Shown here piece after piece: positions 54,718 through 62,761 of a stretch of 64,000 nucleotides of DNA. A model generated the notes under the pieces. That model was not told the origin of the DNA. It was given only the letters and a program-made list of their open reading frames with translations, and did no database searches. Source of the stretch: Novosphingobium sp. Chol11 (GTDB taxonomy: Bacteria; Pseudomonadota; Alphaproteobacteria; Sphingomonadales; Sphingomonadaceae). The position numbers and the translations under genes are program-made. The stretch covers positions 1 to 64,000 of the forward strand of contig NZ_CAMBTS010000003.1 of assembly GCF_945870625.1 (NCBI RefSeq). Reading direction: 5' to 3'. Each line of letters starts with the position of its first letter. Within the stretch, counting starts at the first letter, position 1.

Positions 54718-55584
54718 TCAAGCGCCCACGAACCGGTGGCCCCAAAGCATGGGCGCATCATAATTGCGGATTTCCCAATCCGGCCCGATCTCCCGTCCGC
54801 CGAAGCCATACTCCATCCAGAAGCCGGACGGGGTCTGGAGATAGAAGCTTTGCATATGGTCGTTCGAATGCTTGCCCGGCTCGATCATCACCGGGATCCC
54901 CATGTCGCGCACCAGATCATAGCCATAACCGACGTCGTCCAGCGACTGAGCCTCGACCAGCAAGTGCATCAACTCGCCCGCAGGCCCCGGATCGGCCTTC
55001 ATCAGCGCCAGCGTATGATGGCGCGGATTGCAATGCAGGAACACCGCGTCGTTATCATCCCACGCGATGTAGTCCGACACGGCAAAGCCCATGACCTCCT
55101 CATAGAATTTGACCGAGGCGGACAAATCATCGACCCAATAGACAACATGGCCAAGGCCCAGCGCGCCGGTCTTGTAGCCGCTGATCCCCCGGCTGGGAGT
55201 GAACGGGGTGTTCGATACCAGCGGACCGAAATAGAGCTCCTGCCGGTTTCCGATCATCGGGCAGGTGAAGCTGTAAAGCTGCTTGACCTTGCGCTCATCG
55301 CACAGCGCGGCGGTTTCGGCAGTGACCACGACCTGACGCTTGCGCAAAGCGTCGACCGTCGCCTCTAGCTTGGCCACGGTCGCTACCTCCCAACCGATCA
55401 CCGTTACACTGTCGGAGTCTGAAGGAACCAGCGTCAAGCGGTGATGATAGCTGTCGATCCGGTAATCGATCGCGCCATCGCCCCGGGGACGCGGCTCCAT
55501 GCCAAACACCTTTTCGAGCAGCGCGCGCCATTCATCGAGCTTGCTGACATTGAAAGCGACATATCCCAGACTGTCGACGCCCAT
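54718..55584 (-). CDS. type I extradiol ring-cleavage dioxygenase (vicinal oxygen chelate, BphC-like)
   Basis: Two-domain vicinal-oxygen-chelate protein of 288 residues. The catalytic Fe(II) ligands in the C-terminal domain are H146 (LGLGHVVYW), H207 (GELMHLLVEA) and E258 (FWMEYGFGG), as in BphC and HsaC. These enzymes open catechol-type rings next to the hydroxyls. Third residue patterns such as DNDAVFLHCNPRHHTLALM fit the family. Between the reductase (23-bp gap upstream) and amidase genes. The substrate would be the diol made by the Rieske enzyme, and its product a substrate for one of the two hydrolases. Confidence 0.9.
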   Translation of the reverse strand: MGVDSLGYVAFNVSKLDEWRALLEKVFGMEPRPRGDGAIDYRIDSYHHRLTLVPSDSDSVTVIGWEVATVAKLEATVDALRKRQVVVTAETAALCDERKVKQLYSFTCPMIGNRQELYFGPLVSNTPFTPSRGISGYKTGALGLGHVVYWVDDLSASVKFYEEVMGFAVSDYIAWDDNDAVFLHCNPRHHTLALMKADPGPAGELMHLLVEAQSLDDVGYGYDLVRDMGIPVMIEPGKHSNDHMQSFYLQTPSGFWMEYGFGGREIGPDWEIRNYDAPMLWGHRFVGA

Positions 55585-55606
55585 TTCATCTACTTTCCGC
55601 TAAATT

Positions 55607-56662
55607 TCAGCTGGCTACGAACCGTTCCGAATGAATGTTGTCAGGAGCCAGGCCCAGTGCTTCGAGATGGCTGCGCGCGGCCTCGACCATGCCTGGTGGA
55701 CCGCACAGATAAGCCACCGACGCAGGATCGATCGCGCCGCCCTGCCCCACTGCCTCGACCGGATTGCCGACGCGCACCGGGTCTGAGGCCGGACCGCGAT
55801 CAACCGACAATTGGACCGAGAGGCCGGGAAGCCAATGCTGGCGCAATTCCAGCGCATCACGGTGGAACAGCCCCTCTTCGCTGGTGCAGCCAAAGCTCAA
55901 AAGGATGGGCGGTTTGCGCCCCGGCCGAGCGCGGATCTGGTCGATCATCGCCATCATGGGAGCAAGGCCCGTGCCGCCGGCGATCATGATATGCGGGACC
56001 TTTTCGCCCTCGCGCAGGAAGAACGCGCCGTGCGGCCCGGCAATCTCCACGACCGCATCGGGGGCTGCGCGATTGAGCAACCATTCCGACATCACCCCGC
56101 CTGGCAGCAGGCGAACGAGCAGTTCGATCTTGGGCAATTGCGCGGGCGTGGAGGCAATCGAATAGCTGCGTGTCTGATCGGTTCCTGGAACCTTGATCTG
56201 AATGAACTGACCTGGGCGAAAGTCGATCCAGCTGCCTTCTGCCAGCTCTAGCTCCAGTCGGATCACGTCGGCGGCGACGCGCTCGACCGCATTCACGAAA
56301 GTCTGCGCCGCGCTCACCTGCTGGCCGCCAGTACTGTCATAACCCAGCGTGAAGCGGCAATCGCCGCGCGCTTGAGTGACGCACAGCAACCGCTTGCCCG
56401 CTGCCATTTCCGAGGCGAACAACGAGGAGTTGCTGCCGGGCAAAGTGCCTGCCTCGCCCTCCACCAATGTCGCCAGACAGCTTGAGCAAGTGCCCGAACG
56501 GCATTGATGGAGCAGCGGCAGTCCGGCTTCCAGACCGGCCGCAAGAATGCTGCTGCCGGTCGGAATGCTCAAGGTATGCTCGGCGCCGTCACTGAACGTG
56601 AAAGTGACATGAGAAGCGCCGAGGTCCACCGCTGTCTGATCGCTCTCAGTAGCTGTTAACAT
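55607..56662 (-). CDS. oxygenase reductase: plant-type [2Fe-2S] ferredoxin, FAD and NAD(P)H domains
   Basis: Electron-transfer component of 351 residues for a Rieske oxygenase. N-terminal [2Fe-2S] site: C54, C59 and C62 in CRSGTCSSC and C94 in RLLCVTQ. FAD domain with RSYSIAS, and NAD(P)H domain with MIAGGTGLAPMMAMI and AYLCGPPGMVEAA. This order (ferredoxin, FAD, NAD) is the BenC/CarAd-like class, so no separate ferredoxin is required. Its start (56662) lies inside the end of the oxygenase gene (17-bp overlap), showing tight coupling. Confidence 0.93.
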   Translation of the reverse strand: MLTATESDQTAVDLGASHVTFTFSDGAEHTLSIPTGSSILAAGLEAGLPLLHQCRSGTCSSCLATLVEGEAGTLPGSNSSLFASEMAAGKRLLCVTQARGDCRFTLGYDSTGGQQVSAAQTFVNAVERVAADVIRLELELAEGSWIDFRPGQFIQIKVPGTDQTRSYSIASTPAQLPKIELLVRLLPGGVMSEWLLNRAAPDAVVEIAGPHGAFFLREGEKVPHIMIAGGTGLAPMMAMIDQIRARPGRKPPILLSFGCTSEEGLFHRDALELRQHWLPGLSVQLSVDRGPASDPVRVGNPVEAVGQGGAIDPASVAYLCGPPGMVEAARSHLEALGLAPDNIHSERFVAS

Positions 56663-57995
56663 CTTCGATCTTTTCGACAAAATAACCGGGAGCCTTGCCC
56701 TCGGCGAGCCGCCGCAGGCGGATGCTCGATGTCTTGGTGGCACCCGTTACACCCTTGCCCGGCTTGGCAATGCCGCGGTTCCAGCGCGAGGCGACCTTGC
56801 GCCAGGTGATGGCCGAAACATCGGTGGCGGCCAGTTGTTCGTTGTCCCAGCCAGTGCCGTCGGCGTAAAACTCCTCCATCGCTTCGCGCGCGTAGAGATC
56901 GCAATCGTTGAACCCGCGCAGGCACAGAGGCATGAACACCCGGTCGAAGCGGTGCTTGAACGCCTTCTTTTCCTCGTCGGTCTTGCAGACCCGGACCATC
57001 ACTTCCCAATACTCGTAGAGGTCGTCGGTGATCGGCACATACCATTCATACTGGACGATATGTTCTTCGGGCCAGTTTTCGACCATCAAGCAGCCAGGCA
57101 GGACGACCGACGTGCGATAGAAGCGACCATTGAGCGCATCGATCTTGAGACCCAATTGCGGGTTCTCCATCACCGGCTTCCACCGATCGGTGAACAGCCA
57201 CTGGATCAGGCCCTTGGGGCCGTCTTCGTCTTCGGTGAGCGTGATCGGCTCTTCATGATCGGGCAGGATACCCAGCGGCAGCACCCAGTTCAGTGCGTGG
57301 ACGATGGTGTTCTCCATGTGCACCAGAATGTGCGCGTTATCGAACCCATTTTCGCAGGCGATGCGCCAGTTGCTCTGGCCAGTGCGATGCAGCCCTAGTG
57401 CCACCGCGCCTTCATCGAGCAGGCTCGGCGCCGCGGGCCAAAGCGGATGCGGGAAGCGCTCGCTGTTTTCCGGAAAGCGGATCGGCAGATCCTGCGACAA
57501 CGGCGGAACATCCTCGAGCGGATAATCGTCTTCGCGAACGAACACGAAGATCATGCCGCCGGCTTCTTCGACAGGATAAGAGGTGATGCCCGCGGTGCCG
57601 ACGAGCGGATCATCGGGATTGGCGACGATGGTCGAGAGCAGGCCATCAGCCAGATCAAACGTAAAGCCATGATACCAGCAGGTGATCGAGCTTTTGTTGA
57701 AGCAGGTCGGCTTGGCCGAAAGACGCACGCCGCGGTGCAGGCACTGGTCCTTGAGCGCGAAAACCTTGCCATCGACACGGCGCAGCACGATGGGGATGCC
57801 GCAAATCTGGATGCCTTCGACTTTATCCTCGGGCAGCTCCTCGCTGAACAGCGCGGGATACCAATGATTGACGAAGCCCCAGGCGGCGTCCTTGTATGGC
57901 TGGTACTGGCTTTGCAAGGCGCTGTCGTTCAGCCGCTTGTCGCTGGTACTCATCCGCACGGTGGTGCGGCGGCGGATCGGTGAGGCTTCGTTCAT
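56646..57995 (-). CDS. Rieske non-heme iron oxygenase, CarAa-like terminal oxygenase
   Basis: Oxygenase component of 449 residues. Rieske ligands: C85 and H87 (CLHRGV), C106 and H109 (CWYHG). Mononuclear iron site: NGFDNAHILVHMEN with H222 and H226, and an aspartate in RGFNDCDLYAREAMEEF. Segments such as GFVNHWYPALFSEEL, SYPVEEAGGMIFVFV, YEWYVPI and WRKVASRWNRGI closely resemble carbazole 1,9a-dioxygenase CarAa and 2-oxoquinoline oxygenase, so an N-heteroaromatic substrate is suspected. Start at 57995 follows an AAAGGA; a longer frame from 58025 is possible. No small beta subunit is present, which fits this class. Confidence 0.9.
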   Translation of the reverse strand: MNEASPIRRRTTVRMSTSDKRLNDSALQSQYQPYKDAAWGFVNHWYPALFSEELPEDKVEGIQICGIPIVLRRVDGKVFALKDQCLHRGVRLSAKPTCFNKSSITCWYHGFTFDLADGLLSTIVANPDDPLVGTAGITSYPVEEAGGMIFVFVREDDYPLEDVPPLSQDLPIRFPENSERFPHPLWPAAPSLLDEGAVALGLHRTGQSNWRIACENGFDNAHILVHMENTIVHALNWVLPLGILPDHEEPITLTEDEDGPKGLIQWLFTDRWKPVMENPQLGLKIDALNGRFYRTSVVLPGCLMVENWPEEHIVQYEWYVPITDDLYEYWEVMVRVCKTDEEKKAFKHRFDRVFMPLCLRGFNDCDLYAREAMEEFYADGTGWDNEQLAATDVSAITWRKVASRWNRGIAKPGKGVTGATKTSSIRLRRLAEGKAPGYFVEKIEDVNSY

Positions 57996-58042
57996 CGCGC
58001 AAATCCTTTCAAGGAAACAGGACAAGTCATTGAATTAAAATG

Positions 58043-58930
58043 CTAGAGCGTGCCGAGAAGGAAACGGGAGACGACATCGTCATGCTCCTCTGGGCGTTCC
58101 CATTGCGGCCAATGCGCGCAGCCGCGCATGATATGCTTTTTGGCGCCGGGAATGATCGCCTCAAGCCGGTCAGCCGCATCTTCGCCGTGGATCGGGTTCT
58201 TGTCGGTCCACAGTACCAGCGCGGGGCAGCTGATTTTCCGGATATCGTCTTCCTGCCAATAATATTCGGCAATATCGGGGGCGAACAAGCGCTCATAATA
58301 CTCGATCAGCGCGGTGCGGGTTTCGGGGATGAACCACAGCGTCTGGCGCAATTCGACCAGTTCGTCGGTCACACCGCCGAGCGGCATCAGCCAGTCCAGA
58401 CGCTTGCGCAGCAGCTCGCGCGTCGGGTTCAGCAGCGCGTTCATCGAGGTTTCGCGCAGCGCGTTGAGGTCTGATCCGCCCTCGTGGACATGGGCGGGAT
58501 CAAGATGCATCCCCCACGAAGTGTTGAGAATCACCTTCGAGGTGCGATCCGGATGGTTGATCGCCATATCAAAGGCGATCCAACCGCCGAGCGACTCCCC
58601 CTCGACCACCGCCTTTTCAATGCCGAGATGGTCCATCAGATTGATGAGCTGATCAGTGAACTGGGTCAGCCAGTTTTCAGCAGCGCGAGGCGCGCCGTTT
58701 GAGTATGCCGGACGCGAAGACATGCCATGCCAGATGAAATCGATCGCATGCGGCTGGCATACTTTGCTCAGCCGCATCAGATTGCGCGAGTATGTCTCCG
58801 CATGGCCGCCGCCGCCATGGAGCAGGAACACATGTTCGCCGCTGCCCGGCGCAGAGATGGCGCGGGTCGTGTACTTTCCGGTATCGATGAACCGAGTCTC
58901 GGTACCGAGCAGATCGACATGGATCGTCAT
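58043..58930 (-). CDS. alpha/beta hydrolase, meta-cleavage product hydrolase-like (2)
   Basis: Serine hydrolase of 295 residues. Oxyanion region LLHGGGGHAETYSRN, nucleophile S113 in GESLGGW, acid near LWTDKNPIHG and histidine in GCAHWPQWERPEE; the last is the form seen in C-C hydrolases of ring-cleavage pathways. Start at 58930 follows a GGGAGA. It heads the six-gene leftward operon and is divergent from the LLM monooxygenase. The window thus has two such hydrolases; they may act on different intermediates. Confidence 0.88.
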   Translation of the reverse strand: MTIHVDLLGTETRFIDTGKYTTRAISAPGSGEHVFLLHGGGGHAETYSRNLMRLSKVCQPHAIDFIWHGMSSRPAYSNGAPRAAENWLTQFTDQLINLMDHLGIEKAVVEGESLGGWIAFDMAINHPDRTSKVILNTSWGMHLDPAHVHEGGSDLNALRETSMNALLNPTRELLRKRLDWLMPLGGVTDELVELRQTLWFIPETRTALIEYYERLFAPDIAEYYWQEDDIRKISCPALVLWTDKNPIHGEDAADRLEAIIPGAKKHIMRGCAHWPQWERPEEHDDVVSRFLLGTL

Positions 58931-59011
58931 TGGCCATTCTCCCGCAGCCAGAGCCTCATGCTCCCGAGTCTCATGAACCCTTGCCGCTGATGGACAGTGT
59001 GACATCATGAA

Positions 59012-59035
59012 ATAGAAAATCAATTGATATTCTAT
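59012..59035. promoter_or_regulatory. 24-bp near-perfect palindrome, operator-like site 3
   Basis: From ATAGAA to TTCTAT, centred on TCAATTGA, the two halves match at all but one symmetric pair. Its right part (59020-59035, TCAATTGATATTCTAT) shares TCAATyGAnnTTnnAT with sites 1 and 2. It lies in the 211-bp divergent gap between the six-gene operon and the LLM monooxygenase gene, so it could control both. Confidence 0.65.
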
Positions 59036-59141
59036 CAAAGCTGGCCGATCACCGGTTGACTCGACCCTGGCATGATCGCAACTCTGCGCAGAGGCTAACG
59101 CAGATCTGCCGCCGGTGAGATTCTCACAGAAGGACCGCTGA

Positions 59142-60248
59142 ATGTCGCATGTTGAAAACCGGATGCGCCGCGCCAATCACTTCAAGCTGGGCACGTTTTC
59201 CACCAATTGCTCTGGCGGCATGTCGGTGACCAAAATCCCGGAGCGCTGGGATGCCAGCTGGGAGAGCAATCTGGCGATCGCGCAGTTGCTCGATGATGCC
59301 GGGATTGACTTCATGCTGCCAATCGCGCGGTGGATCGGCTATGGCGGGGAGACCAATTTTCACGGGTCCGTGCTGGAAACGATGACTTGGGCAGCGGGGC
59401 TTCTGGCCTTGACCAAGCGCATCTCGGTCATCGCTACGATCCACACAACCGCCAATCATCCAGTCGTCGTGGCCAAGCAGATCGCCACGATCGATGCCAT
59501 CGGCCGGGGTCGCGCCGGGCTCAATATCGTGGCCGGCTGGAACAAGCCCGAATACGAAGCGCTGGGGCTGACGCTGCCTGACGACCACGAGACGCGCTAT
59601 GGCTATGCGCAGGAATGGTTCGACATCATCGAGGCGCTGTGGAGCAAGTGCGGCGCGTTTGATATGAAAACGCCGCACTTCGATCTCAAGGGCGTTGAAT
59701 CCGAGCCCAAGCCGGTAAACGGGCGGCCTCCGATCATGAATGCGGCGGGATCAGAGCTCGGGCGGGAATTTGCCACGCGAAATGCCGATTTCCTGTTCAC
59801 TTCGGTGATCGACTTCGAACGCTCGCGCGGGGAAATCGCCGAGCTGAAAAACCAGGCCGCCGCTGCGGGCCGCGATGTCGATGTGCTGACCTTCAGCCAT
59901 GTCGTTTGCCGCCCGGCCGAGCAGGAAGCGAAGGACTACCTCCAATATTTTGCCAAGGACAACGCCGACTGGGTCGCCGTCGACAATCTGGTGCGCCTTC
60001 AGATCGCGCATGCACATAGCTTTCCGCACGACCTGTTGATGCTCATCCGCGACCGCTTTGCGATGGGCCATGGCGGCGTTCCTCTGATCGGAACGCCCGA
60101 GCAAGTGGCGGACGGTATCTGCCAGATGCACGATCTGGGCCTTGGCGGGACAACCCTCTCGTTTGCCGACTATACCAAGGAGTTCCCGTATTTTCGGGAT
60201 AATGTGCTGCCCATTCTAGAGGCGCGCGGCATCCGCCAGCCGGGTTAA
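59142..60248 (+). CDS. LLM-class flavin-dependent monooxygenase, RutA-like
   Basis: Reduced-FMN-dependent bacterial-luciferase-fold monooxygenase of 368 residues. GYGGETNFHGSVLETMTWAAGLLALTKRI, IATIHTTANHPVVVAKQIATIDAIGRGRAGLNIVAGWNKPEYEALG, and MNAAGSELGREFA closely parallel pyrimidine monooxygenase RutA, which oxidatively cleaves an amide bond of uracil, and the related sulfone monooxygenase DszA. A flavin reductase is required; candidates are at 44959 and 14972. Transcribed away from the Rieske operon, with a palindromic site between. In this pathway it may open an amide- or lactam-type ring, which is inference. Confidence 0.88.
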   Translation: MSHVENRMRRANHFKLGTFSTNCSGGMSVTKIPERWDASWESNLAIAQLLDDAGIDFMLPIARWIGYGGETNFHGSVLETMTWAAGLLALTKRISVIATIHTTANHPVVVAKQIATIDAIGRGRAGLNIVAGWNKPEYEALGLTLPDDHETRYGYAQEWFDIIEALWSKCGAFDMKTPHFDLKGVESEPKPVNGRPPIMNAAGSELGREFATRNADFLFTSVIDFERSRGEIAELKNQAAAAGRDVDVLTFSHVVCRPAEQEAKDYLQYFAKDNADWVAVDNLVRLQIAHAHSFPHDLLMLIRDRFAMGHGGVPLIGTPEQVADGICQMHDLGLGGTTLSFADYTKEFPYFRDNVLPILEARGIRQPG

Positions 60249-60261
60249 CCGCGAGCGCGGA

Positions 60262-61152
60262 TCAACGGGCGTAAGCCGCCGCCAGCGCGAGCACGCCCTG
60301 TGCTTGCTTCAAATGCGGAAGATCGAGCATCCGCCCGTCCAGCCCGACGGTGCCCGCGCCCGGCTCTTCGGCAAAAGCGGCGAGCACGCGGTGCGCGTGA
60401 TCGATCTCTGCGGACGAGGGCATGTAGCTTTCATTGATCGCTGCCACTTGCGCTGGATGAATGGCAAGGCGGCCGGTGAAGCCCTCACCGCGCGATTCCT
60501 GCGAAGCTGCGCGCAGCCCGGCCTCGTCGCGGAAATCGGCGTAGAGCGTGTCGATCGGCTGCACCCCGGTCGCGCGCGCCGCCATTAGCGTGAGGACCCG
60601 CGCCATGCGGTATGCCATCGCCCAAGCCCCAGCCGGATCGCGGTTTGTGCTGGCACCGAGCGCCGCGGACAGATCCTCCGCCCCCCACGTGAGGCCCACC
60701 AAACGTTCCAAACGGGCGCCGGCATAATCGCCCAGCCGGAACGGGGCGATGGCGGTTTCGGTCGCCACCGGCAAGATGCGAATTGATCCGGCGGGAACTC
60801 CGGCCTGCACTTCGAGGGCATCGAGATAAAGCGAGAGCTTGAAGACATCGGCGGGGCCGTCGGCCTTGGGCAGCATCAGCCCATCAGGCTGAGCCGAGAC
60901 GACCTCGACAAGGTCTTCCAGCGCCAGCGCAGTATCGAGCGGATTGATCCGCACCCATAGCTGGCTTGTGCGCGCGGCGCGGGGCCTCGCGCGCAGGAAA
61001 TCCGGCACCAGTTCGCGCGCCAAAGGCTTTTGCGAAAGGGAGACCGAATCCTCCAAATCGAGGATCAGCGCATCGGCGCCCGCGCCATCGGCCTTGGCCA
61101 GTTTCTTCGCGCTGTCGCCCGGGATGAACAGCAGCGAGCGCAGCGGGGTCAT
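60262..61152 (-). CDS. HpcH/HpaI aldolase/citrate lyase family protein (CitE/malyl-CoA-lyase-like)
   Basis: TIM-barrel C-C lyase of 296 residues that typically acts on CoA thioesters such as (methyl)malyl-CoA or citramalyl-CoA. N-terminus RSLLFIPGDSAKKLAKA, metal/substrate loop ALILDLEDSVSLSQK, MLPKADGPADV, ILPVATETAIAPF, TWGAEDLSAALG and AIHPAQVAAINE follow the family order. It starts with ATGA overlapping the MaoC stop, so the two are coupled and probably act in sequence: hydration, then cleavage, of a CoA ester. Confidence 0.88.
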   Translation of the reverse strand: MTPLRSLLFIPGDSAKKLAKADGAGADALILDLEDSVSLSQKPLARELVPDFLRARPRAARTSQLWVRINPLDTALALEDLVEVVSAQPDGLMLPKADGPADVFKLSLYLDALEVQAGVPAGSIRILPVATETAIAPFRLGDYAGARLERLVGLTWGAEDLSAALGASTNRDPAGAWAMAYRMARVLTLMAARATGVQPIDTLYADFRDEAGLRAASQESRGEGFTGRLAIHPAQVAAINESYMPSSAEIDHAHRVLAAFAEEPGAGTVGLDGRMLDLPHLKQAQGVLALAAAYAR

Positions 61153-61601
61153 GCCGGCTTCTTCCGCTGCAGCCCGCTGCGCTTGCACGTGGCAACCAGT
61201 TCGCCGCGCTGGTTGTGCGCGCGGTGAAGGAAGGTGACGATCCCGGCATCGGGGCGGGATTTGGAATCGCGCAATTCCACCACCTCGGTCTCGATCCGCA
61301 GCGTATCGCCGATGAACACAGGGGAGGGAAAGCGGACCTCGTCCCAGCCGAGATTGGCAACCGCCGTGCCGAGCGTGGTATCGCCCACTGAAACGCCGAC
61401 CATCAGCCCCAGCGTAAACGCCGAATTGACGATGATCTGGCCGTACTCGCTATCTTTCATGTATTCGGCATCGAGATGGAGCTGCGCCGGATTGTGCGTC
61501 AGCGCGCAGGTCATCAGATTGTCGGTCTCGGTTACCGTCCGCCGCAGCGCATGCGCAAACTTCTGCCCCACAAACAGTTCATCAAACCAGACCCCAGCCA
61601 T
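61149..61601 (-). CDS. MaoC family dehydratase/hydratase
   Basis: Hot-dog-fold enoyl-CoA hydratase-like enzyme of 150 residues. The MaoC pattern is visible as ALTHNPAQLHLDAEYM, the catalytic Asp/Asn-His segment equivalent to GDxNPxHxD, followed by VNSAFTLGLMVG and FIGDTLRIETEV. Coupled to the CitE-like gene by a 4-bp overlap, a pair seen for mesaconyl-CoA hydratase with malyl-CoA lyase. This suggests terminal processing of branched C4-C5 CoA esters to acetyl-CoA/propionyl-CoA and glyoxylate or pyruvate; this is inference. Confidence 0.88.
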   Translation of the reverse strand: MAGVWFDELFVGQKFAHALRRTVTETDNLMTCALTHNPAQLHLDAEYMKDSEYGQIIVNSAFTLGLMVGVSVGDTTLGTAVANLGWDEVRFPSPVFIGDTLRIETEVVELRDSKSRPDAGIVTFLHRAHNQRGELVATCKRSGLQRKKPA

Positions 61602-61750
61602 CCGTGCCGCCCCAATCTTTCAAGGATTATGCCCGGCTGCCGGGCGTTCCTTCAAACCCGTGGGTAAGGCCAAGCGGCGCACCGGGCAACCGGCGTTCGA
61701 ACCACAGACTTAGGCAAATGATGCAGACGGCAGAATTGCAGAACGGCAGC

Positions 61751-62176
61751 TCACCACTTGCCCGCCCCGGGAAACTTGCGGGCGCTGAGTTCGTTGGCCG
61801 AGATCACCGGCGCTTCGCCGACCGGTAAACCGTTGCTGGCTGAGATCAGCGCGGTCAATTTCAGCACTTGCGCTTCAGACAAAGTGCCTGCCTGCCCCAC
61901 CGGCATCGTCGAGATAATCCGGCTGCAAAGCGCGCGCATCGGCTTATCGCTGTAGGCGGCTCGGAATGCCGGCACGATCAGGCTTGGCCCCAGTGCACCT
62001 TGCAGATTGGGACCATGACACACCGCGCAAGTATCGGCAAACAGGCGGCGGCCTTCCTCCACTTGCTCGGCAGAAAACGTGGCGGGCACCTTTGGCATGC
62101 GCCGCGATGTTGCGGGTGCCGCCGATGCTGCCGCTGCCGCTGAGACGACTGCCGCCAGCAAGAGCAAGCGCATCAT
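61751..62176 (-). CDS. c-type cytochrome
   Basis: Exported monoheme cytochrome of about 141 residues. Signal peptide about residues 1-20; heme motif ADTCAVCHGPNLQGALGPSL, and a probable axial methionine in ISTMPVGQAGTLS. Starts at 62176 or 62188 are both possible. It lies downstream of the SnoaL-like and PQQ dehydrogenase genes on the same strand and could accept electrons from that quinoprotein. Confidence 0.85.
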   Translation of the reverse strand: MMRLLLLAAVVSAAAAASAAPATSRRMPKVPATFSAEQVEEGRRLFADTCAVCHGPNLQGALGPSLIVPAFRAAYSDKPMRALCSRIISTMPVGQAGTLSEAQVLKLTALISASNGLPVGEAPVISANELSARKFPGAGKW

Positions 62177-62253
62177 GGCCTCACGCATCCATTCGCCAGA
62201 ACCTTCGGCCCAGAACGCGAGATATCGCGGCGCGCCCGTTTCATCAGCAGCCT

Positions 62254-62757
62254 TCACGGCTTGGCCGGAGTGCGCGCACTCCAATGCATATGCGCCATCG
62301 ACCAGCGCCCGCCGCGTTTGAACCACGCCTCGGTCATGTGGTACATCACTGTGGGTTCGGTTGCGGCGGGCAGCCCGCCTTTCCGGCCAATCACTGGCAT
62401 CGCGAATGTGGCAACCACAGCGTCTCCTTTTGGCGAGACGCGCATTTGCAGATCTTCGATGGCCAGCGATGACACGCCCCCGCCCTCGCCCACAACTTTG
62501 GTCCAGCGGGTCACATAATCCTGCTTTACCCAGCGCGCGTTCGGGCCGTTCCAGACCATGATGTCGTCATCAAAATAGGAAAAGTACGCCGCCAGATCAT
62601 TCACGGCATAGGCCGCCGCGACTTTGCGCACGAGCGCTTCCACTTCGGCGCTGGCGCTGGCCTGCGGCGAGGATCTGGCCATGCTGATCTGCGCTGCTGC
62701 GCTCACGGGAAGCGCCATGGCGGCCAAGCTCAGGCAAATCCGGCGAAAGCCTCGCAT
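62254..62757 (-). CDS. exported SnoaL/DUF4440-like (NTF2 fold) protein
   Basis: Protein of 167 residues with a signal peptide (about residues 1-22, ending VSAAAQ) and one cone-shaped NTF2-type domain: VRKVAAAYAVNDLAAYFSYFDDDIMVWNGPNARW, LQMRVSPKGDAVVATFAMPV and the C-terminal WFKRGGRWSMAHMHWS. Members bind or isomerise small organic molecules. Located between the PQQ dehydrogenase and cytochrome c genes, 4 bp after the dehydrogenase stop, so likely in the same operon. Role unknown. Confidence 0.8.
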   Translation of the reverse strand: MRGFRRICLSLAAMALPVSAAAQISMARSSPQASASAEVEALVRKVAAAYAVNDLAAYFSYFDDDIMVWNGPNARWVKQDYVTRWTKVVGEGGGVSSLAIEDLQMRVSPKGDAVVATFAMPVIGRKGGLPAATEPTVMYHMTEAWFKRGGRWSMAHMHWSARTPAKP

Positions 62758-62761
62758 CGGC

